A stretch of 64,000 nt of DNA from Herbiconiux sp. A18JL235 (GTDB lineage Bacteria > Actinomycetota > Actinomycetes > Actinomycetales > Microbacteriaceae): contig NZ_CP162511.1 of assembly GCF_040939305.1 (NCBI RefSeq), positions 1,674,001-1,738,000 of the forward strand, written 5' to 3'. Positions 58,620 to 64,000 of the stretch are shown here, piece after piece (position 1 is the first letter of the stretch; each line of letters starts with the position of its first letter). Both the position numbers and the translations under genes were made by a program. The notes below the pieces were generated by a model. The model was not told where the DNA came from, did no database searches, and saw only the letters and a program-made list of their open reading frames with translations.

Positions 58620-59629
58620 CGGCACGGATGCGCGCCCGCCTCGCCGCCGTCGCCACCTACCTCCCGGAGGAGCGCCGCTCGGCGGGCGAGACGGAGGCAC
58701 GGCTGCGGCAGGAGAACCCCGACCTGGCCCTCCCGGCCGGGCTCGTCGCGCGGCTGACCGGTGTCGAGGCGGTGCACCTGCGCCCCGAGGGCTGGCAGAC
58801 CTCCGACCTCGCCGTGGCCGCCGCCCGCACGGCGCTCGCCGAGTCGCCGGCGCCGATCGACCTGCTGCTGTTCGCCTCCGCCAGCCAAGACCTCATCGAA
58901 CCCGCCACCAGCCACATCGTCTCGGCGAAGCTCGGCCTCGACTGCCCGGTGATGGACGTCAAGAACGCCTGCAACAGCGTCATCAACGCGCTCGAGGTCG
59001 CCGAGGCGCTCATCGCGGGCGGCCGCTACCGGCGCGTGCTCGTCGCGAGCGGCGAGCAGCCCTCCCACGCCGTGCGCTGGCGCGTCGACGACAAGGCGCA
59101 GTTCCTCCGCAGCTTCGCGGGCTACACGATGAGCGATGCCGGAGCCGCGGTGCTGCTCGAGGCGGCCCCGGCAGGGGCGGAGCAGGGGATCCTCGGCAGC
59201 AGGTTCATCGCCCACTCGGAGCACTGGCCCGTCGGCACCCTCCCCACCGGCGGGTCGGTGAACCCCCACGCCGAGGGCGGCAGCTACTTCGACATGGACG
59301 GCGCGGCCCTGCAGCGCGCCTTCGCCGAACTCGGTGTCGGGCTCGTCGAGGAGGCGCTCGCCGAGGTGGGCCACCGCGTCGACGAGCTCGACTTCGTCGC
59401 GGTGCATCAGGTGGCGGCGGCGTACCACGAGACCATCGTCGCGGCCCTCGGCCTCGATCCGGGCCGCTCGCTGCTCACCGTCGCCGAGCACGGCAACCTC
59501 GCCTCGGTGACCCTGCCCCTGCAGCTCCAGCTCGCCCGGGAGCGCGGCCTCGTCGGCCCCGGCAGCCTCGTGGCGCTGGTGGGGCTCGCGGGCGGCATCT
59601 CGCTCGGCGTGATGGTGGTGCGGCTGTGA
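58616..59629 (+). CDS. KASIII/OleA-like thiolase-fold ketosynthase
   Basis: 337 residues, ATG 58616. The catalytic triad of the KASIII family is present: Cys119 (KNACNSVINAL), His264 (AVHQVA) and Asn294 (EHGNLASVTLP). Such enzymes condense acyl groups, for example acyl-CoA with malonyl-ACP (FabH) or two acyl-CoAs (OleA). The N-terminal region (ATYLPEERRSAGETEARL) is typical of stand-alone KASIII-like enzymes in secondary pathways. No ACP or malonyltransferase is in the window. Sits between the SDR and the P450, each joined by a 4-nt overlap. Confidence 0.88.
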   Translation: MTARMRARLAAVATYLPEERRSAGETEARLRQENPDLALPAGLVARLTGVEAVHLRPEGWQTSDLAVAAARTALAESPAPIDLLLFASASQDLIEPATSHIVSAKLGLDCPVMDVKNACNSVINALEVAEALIAGGRYRRVLVASGEQPSHAVRWRVDDKAQFLRSFAGYTMSDAGAAVLLEAAPAGAEQGILGSRFIAHSEHWPVGTLPTGGSVNPHAEGGSYFDMDGAALQRAFAELGVGLVEEALAEVGHRVDELDFVAVHQVAAAYHETIVAALGLDPGRSLLTVAEHGNLASVTLPLQLQLARERGLVGPGSLVALVGLAGGISLGVMVVRL

Positions 59630-60831
59630 CGCGGGAGCGCCGTGGCGAGGCGGTGACGCGAACGGATGCGCGGGCCGTCGCCCCGGAGCGGCGGTGGGAG
59701 GAGCGGGTGCAGCGCACCGCGCATCCGCTCGTCTACCCGCTCCTCAGCCGGGTGCGGCGCCCGGTGCTGCGGGTGCCGCGCATCGGCGTCGTCGTCTCCG
59801 ACGCCGCGGTGCTGCGCTCGGTGCTGCTCGACCAGGAGCGCTTCACGAAGACCGGGCCCGGCTCGCCCGCCGACCTGTGGACCCCGGTGCTCGGCCCCTC
59901 GGTGCTGCTCAACATGGAGGGCGCCGACCACCACGCCCTGCGCCGACGGCTCGCCCCCCTGTTCGCCCCCGGCTACGTCGCCGAGCTCACCCGGGACACC
60001 GTCGGTGCGTCGGCGGAACGTCTCACCGAGCGATTGCGCGCGGGGGAGCGGGTCGACCTCGTGGCCGAGGTGCGCGAGTACGCCGGGCGGGTGATCAGCC
60101 GGCTGGTCGGTCTCGACGAGGAGGTGCTCGGCGAGGAGCTGTTCGCGCGGGTCTCGGGGGTCACGGGGCTGGTGCGGCTGTCGCGTCCGCGGTTCACCGA
60201 GGAGCAGGCCACCGCCGCCCGCGCGGTGCTCGACGACCTCACCCGGCACGCCCGTCGCGCCTACCGCGACGGAAGTGCCGACACCGTGCCGGGGCGGATG
60301 CGCGAACTCGGCCTCGGGGAGAGTGAGGCGATGGGGGCGGTCGGGGCGTTCGTGCTCACCGGCACCGAGACCCTGGTGTCGTACCTTCCCCGCCTGATCG
60401 CCGTGCTCGCCGACACCGGATGGCTGGGGCGGCTCGCCCACGACCGCTCCCTCGTCGACGCCGCCGTCGCGGAGGGGCTCCGGGTGACGACGCCGTCGCC
60501 GGTGATGCTGCGCAGCGTCGTCGCCGAGGCGGAGCTCGCCGGCGTGCGGGTGCGGCCGGGTGACCGCCTGGTGCTGGCGACCTTCCTCGCCGACCGCGCA
60601 TCCGGGGCCTTCGACCCCGTGGCGAACCCGGCTGCCTCGCTCAAGCAACTCTGGTTCGGCGCCGGGGCGCACTTCTGCCTGGGTGCACCGCTCGCCATGG
60701 CCCAGATCGGGCTCGTGCTCGAGGCGGTGCTCGCGGCCGAGCAGGAGGCTCCGCTCGAGATCGTCGACCGGCGAGCCCAGCGGCGAACCCTCATCCCGGG
60801 GTACCGCTCCCTGGTGCTCGCACGCCGGTAG
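59626..60831 (+). CDS. Cytochrome P450
   Basis: 401 residues, GTG 59626 within the preceding stop. The haem loop FGAGAHFCLGAPLA has the thiolate Cys351. The I-helix oxygen-activating Thr is in LTGTET and the K-helix ExxR is EGLR. It probably hydroxylates or desaturates the product of the upstream enzymes. Ferredoxin and reductase partners are not present, so they must be encoded elsewhere. Its stop codon TAG is part of the -10 box of the following gene. Confidence 0.93.
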   Translation: MTRERRGEAVTRTDARAVAPERRWEERVQRTAHPLVYPLLSRVRRPVLRVPRIGVVVSDAAVLRSVLLDQERFTKTGPGSPADLWTPVLGPSVLLNMEGADHHALRRRLAPLFAPGYVAELTRDTVGASAERLTERLRAGERVDLVAEVREYAGRVISRLVGLDEEVLGEELFARVSGVTGLVRLSRPRFTEEQATAARAVLDDLTRHARRAYRDGSADTVPGRMRELGLGESEAMGAVGAFVLTGTETLVSYLPRLIAVLADTGWLGRLAHDRSLVDAAVAEGLRVTTPSPVMLRSVVAEAELAGVRVRPGDRLVLATFLADRASGAFDPVANPAASLKQLWFGAGAHFCLGAPLAMAQIGLVLEAVLAAEQEAPLEIVDRRAQRRTLIPGYRSLVLARR

Positions 60832-60834
60832 AGT
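60829..60834 (+). promoter_or_regulatory. Predicted -10 box of a leaderless promoter for the alcohol dehydrogenase
   Basis: TAGAGT overlaps the P450 stop codon and is followed by 6 nt and ATG 60841, marking a separate or internal transcription start. Confidence 0.5.
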
Positions 60835-60840
60835 CTGATC

Positions 60841-61878
60841 ATGCGCGCGCTCCTCTACAACGACGCCTACTCGGTCACCATGAGCGACGTCCCCGACCCC
60901 GTCATCGAGGTCTCGACCGATGCCATCGTGCGAGTCGTCGCCACCTGCGTCTGCGGGTCGGACCTCTGGTACTACCGGGGCGAGTCGGAGCGCCCGCCGG
61001 GCTCGCGCATCGGCCACGAGTTCATCGGCGTGGTCGAGGAGGTCGGCACCGACGTCGGGCACATCGCCGTGGGCGACTTCGTCGTGTCGCCCTTCATGTA
61101 CAGCGACGGCAGCTGCGTGCACTGCGTGAACGGCATCACGAGCTCGTGCGTGCACGGCGGGTTCTACGCCTCGGGGGGCGTCGACGGCGGCCAGGGCCAA
61201 TTCGTGCGGGTGCCGCTCGCCGACGGCACGCTCGTGGTGGTGCCGGGCGGTCAGCCCGCCGTCGAGCTGCTGCCCCACCTGCTCGCGCTCTCCGACGTCT
61301 ACTGCACGGGGTTCCACGCCGCGACCACGGCCGGGGTGCGCCCGGGAGACGTGGTGGCGGTCGTGGGCGACGGTGCCGTGGGCCTCAGCGGGGTGCTCGC
61401 GGCCTCGCGCCTCGGCGCCTCCCGCATCGTCGCGCTCAGCCGCAACCCCGCCAGGCAGGCCATCGCCACCGCCTTCGGCGCCACCGACCTCGTCGAGAGC
61501 AGGGGAGCGGATGCGGTGACCGAGGTCGTGGAGCTCACGGGCGGTGTGGGGGTCGACGCTACGCTGGAGTGCGTGGGCACGGCCGAGTCGTTCACCACCG
61601 CGTTCGCCCTAGCGAGGCCGGGCAGCCGCGTGGGCATCGTGGGCATGCCGCACGACGTGGAGTTCCCGCTCGGCATCGCCTTCCGCAACAACGTCGGGCT
61701 CGGCGGGGGCCTCGCCCCGGCCCGGGCCTACCTGCCGCAGCTCCTCACCGAAGTGCTCGAGGGGCGCGTCGCGCCCGGGCAGGTGATCGACTACGAGGTG
61801 TCGTTCGAGAACCTCGCCGAAGGGTACGCGGCGATGGACGAACGGCGGGCCGTCAAGGCCTTCGCGAGGGTGTCGTGA
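60841..61878 (+). CDS. Zinc-dependent alcohol dehydrogenase (MDR superfamily)
   Basis: 345 residues, ATG 60841. Catalytic zinc residues Cys (CVCGSDLW), His-Glu (IGHEFIG) and a structural Cys cluster (CVHCVNGITSSCVHGG). The nucleotide-binding loop is VVGDGAVGLSG. It oxidises an alcohol or reduces a ketone with NAD(P). It has its own predicted promoter. Coupled by GTGA to the nitrilase gene, so the two form a unit, possibly serving the pathway upstream. Confidence 0.92.
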   Translation: MRALLYNDAYSVTMSDVPDPVIEVSTDAIVRVVATCVCGSDLWYYRGESERPPGSRIGHEFIGVVEEVGTDVGHIAVGDFVVSPFMYSDGSCVHCVNGITSSCVHGGFYASGGVDGGQGQFVRVPLADGTLVVVPGGQPAVELLPHLLALSDVYCTGFHAATTAGVRPGDVVAVVGDGAVGLSGVLAASRLGASRIVALSRNPARQAIATAFGATDLVESRGADAVTEVVELTGGVGVDATLECVGTAESFTTAFALARPGSRVGIVGMPHDVEFPLGIAFRNNVGLGGGLAPARAYLPQLLTEVLEGRVAPGQVIDYEVSFENLAEGYAAMDERRAVKAFARVS

Positions 61879-62729
61879 GCGCGGCCGAGGAGCACCGCGC
61901 GGGCCTGCACCCCGCGGGCGAGGGTGCCGTCGGGTTCGGCGTCGCCGTCGCGCAGTTCGCGCCCGGCGACGACAAGGCGGCCAACCTCGCCACCATCCGT
62001 CGGCTCGCCCGCGAAGCCGCGGCGCGCGGTGCTTCGCTCGTGGTGTTCCCGGAGTACTCCTCCTACTTCGTCGACCCTCTGGGTGAGCTGCTGGTGCAGA
62101 ACGCCGAACCGCTCGACGGCCCGTTCGTCACGGAGCTCGCAGCCCTCGCGAACGAACTCGACGTGCACCTCATCGCCGGTCTCGTGGCCACGGCCGCAGA
62201 CCCGGGGCGCTTCGCGAACGTGCTGGTCGCCGTGTCGCCGACCGAGGGGCTCGTCGCCCGCTACAGCAAGCTGCACCTCTACGACGCGTTCGGTGGCCGG
62301 GAGAGCGACTGGGTGGAGGCAGGGCGCCTCGACGAGCCCGAGACCTTCTCGATCGAGGGCGTGACCATCGGGCTCCAGACCTGCTACGACATCCGCTTCC
62401 CCGAGGTGACGCGGCGGCTCGTCGATGCCGGTGCCGACCTCGTCGCCGTTCCCGCCGAGTGGGTGCGCGGCCCGCTGAAGGAGCACCATTGGCGCTCGCT
62501 CGTCGTGGCCAGGGCTCTCGAGAACACGATCTACGTCGCCGCCGCCGATCAGACCCCTCCGATCGGCGTGGGGTCGAGCCTCGTCGTCGACCCGATGGGG
62601 GTGACGATCGCCTCGCTCGGCGAGCGCGAAGACGTGGCGGTCGCCTGGGTCGATCCGCGGCGCATCGACGAGGTGCGCCGGGTGAACCCCGCCCTCGCGC
62701 TGCGGCGGTTTGAGGTCAGGCCCCGCTGA
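61875..62729 (+). CDS. Nitrilase-superfamily carbon-nitrogen hydrolase
   Basis: 284 residues, GTG 61875. The Glu-Lys-Cys triad is intact: FPEYSSY, YSKLHLYD and Cys170 (QTCYDIRFPE). The superfamily cleaves amides, nitriles or omega-amides; WVRGPLKEHHWRSL is the typical segment after the Cys strand. Substrate undetermined. Overlaps the convergent aminotransferase gene by 14 nt. Confidence 0.9.
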   Translation: MSAAEEHRAGLHPAGEGAVGFGVAVAQFAPGDDKAANLATIRRLAREAAARGASLVVFPEYSSYFVDPLGELLVQNAEPLDGPFVTELAALANELDVHLIAGLVATAADPGRFANVLVAVSPTEGLVARYSKLHLYDAFGGRESDWVEAGRLDEPETFSIEGVTIGLQTCYDIRFPEVTRRLVDAGADLVAVPAEWVRGPLKEHHWRSLVVARALENTIYVAAADQTPPIGVGSSLVVDPMGVTIASLGEREDVAVAWVDPRRIDEVRRVNPALALRRFEVRPR

Positions 62730-63921
62730 GCTGCAGCTGCGCCAGCTGGCCTGCCGCGCGCTCGAGCACCTCGGTCTTCTTGCAGAACGCGAAGCGCACG
62801 AGGCTCGAGTACTCCTCGGCCAGCGCAGGGTGGCAGAAGGCGCTGATCGGAACCCCGACGACGCCGGCGAGGCCGGGGAGCTCCCGGCAGAGCGCCGCGC
62901 CGTCGCGGTAGCCGAGCGGCGCGGCGTCGGCCACAACGAAGTAGGTGCCCTGCGGGGTCGAGACATCGAACCCCGCCGCCCGGAGGCCCGCCGAGAGCAG
63001 GTCGCGCTTGGCTTCCAGCGTCGAGGCGATGCCCTCGTAGAAGGAGTCGGGAAGTGCCAGCCCCGCGGCGACGGCGGGCTGGAAGGGCGCACCCGAGGTG
63101 AAGGTGAGGAACTGCTTCACCGCCGTGATCGCCGTCACCAGCTCGGGTGTCGAGACGATCCACCCGATCTTCCACCCCGTGGTGCTGAAGGTCTTGCCCG
63201 CCGACGAGATGGTGACGGTGCGTTCGCGCGCGCCGGGGAGCGTCGCCACCGGAACCGGCTTCACCCCGAAGGTGAGGTGCTCGTACACCTCGTCGGTGAC
63301 GATCACCGCGTCGTGCTCCTCGGCCAGCTCGACCACGAGCTCGAGGGTCTCGCGGGGGAGCACGGCACCGGTCGGGTTGTGCGGGTTGTTGATCAGGATG
63401 ACCCGGGTGCGGTCGGTCACCGCGGCTCTCAGGTCGTCGTGGTCGGGCTGGAAGTCGGGCAGCCGGAGCGGCACGGTGGTGTGCACGCCGCGCGCGAGGG
63501 CGATGAGCCCGCCGTAGGCGTCGTAGAAGGGCTCCAGGGTGAGCACCTCGTCGCCCTCGTCGACAAGGGCGAGGATGGTGGCGGCCAAGGCCTCGGTCGC
63601 TCCTGCGGTGACGAGCACCTCGGTGTCGCCGTCGACGTCGAGGTCGTAGAAGCGCTTCTGGTGGTCGGCGACGGCGTGCCGGAGGGCCGGGATGCCGGGG
63701 CCCGGCGGGTACTGATTCACCCCGTCGGCGATGGCCTGACGGGCGATCTCGAGAACTTCGGCCGGTCCGTCCTCGTCGGGGAAGCCCTGGCCGAGGTTGA
63801 TGGCTCCGGTGCGCTGGGCGAGTCCGCTCATCTCGGCGAAGATCGTCGAGGCGATACGGCCGTCGGCGCCGAGGAGGCCGGCACCTCGTGCCGTACGCTG
63901 CCAGGATCCGCTGATGCTCAT
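62716..63921 (-). CDS. Class I/II PLP-dependent aminotransferase
   Basis: 401 residues, ATG 63921. Fold-type I aminotransferase: INLGQGFPDEDGP at the N-terminus, NNPHNPTG, VTDEVYEHL, the Schiff-base Lys in SSAGKTFSTTGWKIGW, and the C-terminal Arg in VRFAFCK. Closest in pattern to the DapC / kynurenine aminotransferase-like group; the amino donor and substrate are not readable. Nothing clear is seen in the 79 nt upstream to the window edge. Confidence 0.92.
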   Translation of the reverse strand: MSISGSWQRTARGAGLLGADGRIASTIFAEMSGLAQRTGAINLGQGFPDEDGPAEVLEIARQAIADGVNQYPPGPGIPALRHAVADHQKRFYDLDVDGDTEVLVTAGATEALAATILALVDEGDEVLTLEPFYDAYGGLIALARGVHTTVPLRLPDFQPDHDDLRAAVTDRTRVILINNPHNPTGAVLPRETLELVVELAEEHDAVIVTDEVYEHLTFGVKPVPVATLPGARERTVTISSAGKTFSTTGWKIGWIVSTPELVTAITAVKQFLTFTSGAPFQPAVAAGLALPDSFYEGIASTLEAKRDLLSAGLRAAGFDVSTPQGTYFVVADAAPLGYRDGAALCRELPGLAGVVGVPISAFCHPALAEEYSSLVRFAFCKKTEVLERAAGQLAQLQLSGA

Positions 63922-64000
63922 GGGTGTCTCCGATTCGGGTCGCCCTCCAACCTACCGGCTGCCCGACAGCCTCTCCTCTTCGCCCGAGCACGCCGGTCAC

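Noticed and set aside
56209-60831. Named olefin (ole) or lipstatin cluster
   Set aside because: OleB is absent and the ligase is F390-synthetase-like, so family symbols oleA-D were not assigned.
1-64000. Transposons, prophage, CRISPR arrays or integrases
   Set aside because: No repeat-spacer array, transposase, phage or toxin gene signature was found on either strand; gene order is conserved over the first 28 kb.

Overview
The window is chromosomal DNA of a very GC-rich actinobacterium. Codon use is strongly G/C-ending, GTG starts are common, and most transcription units are packed with 1-20 nt overlaps. The best guess is the family Microbacteriaceae. Two blocks follow conserved actinobacterial gene order: 1-7.4 kb (mrp, DUF1003, MgtE-like, as in M. 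tuberculosis Rv1229c-Rv1232c) and 7.5-28 kb (RNA helicase, ferritin-like, DUF3107, adnA, adnB, nudC, uvrD2, DUF2342 protease, PDZ/Lon protein, UPF0182, as in Rv3211 to Rv3193c). No transposase, integrase, CRISPR array or phage gene was seen.

Layout. 0-10 kb: a protein tail (possibly TatB), a lipoprotein, mrp, DUF1003 and MgtE-like genes, a stress protein, an Xaa-Pro aminopeptidase, a PHP phosphoesterase, a DEAD-box helicase and a ferritin-like protein. 10-28 kb: the AdnAB break-resection machine, an APH-fold probable pseudokinase, NudC, UvrD2, an orphan E1-like/cyclodehydratase-like protein, and envelope protease and membrane proteins. 28-29 kb: initiator tRNA with a strong terminator, then a single-domain BLUF photoreceptor. 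28.7-34.4 kb: kdpDE without kdpFABC, and a flavin monooxygenase divergent from an AraC regulator. 34.4-40 kb: YbjQ, DUF4287, sufS-sufU and a GH63-like glucosidase.

40.5-52 kb looks like a sulfur or small-molecule scavenging island: two LLM flavin monooxygenases, MetY, an alpha/beta hydrolase, a MocR regulator and a family-5 ABC importer. Two intergenic regions carry TTTGT/ACAAA palindromes that suggest one shared regulator. The first permease gene of the importer has a frameshift in a C5 run. 52-56 kb encodes a secreted, probably sortase-anchored M28 peptidase, a secreted beta-amylase and a GAP-family membrane protein.

56.2-62.7 kb holds the most unusual set. An adenylate-forming enzyme, an extended SDR, a KASIII/OleA-like thiolase and a cytochrome P450 are joined by 4-nt overlaps, followed by an alcohol dehydrogenase and a nitrilase with their own promoter. 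The first three match, by enzyme class, the OleC/OleD/OleA logic of olefin and beta-lactone pathways, so this is the best candidate for an undescribed biosynthetic system. At least twelve genes have a TANNNT box exactly 6-7 nt before the start codon, predicting widespread leaderless transcription.
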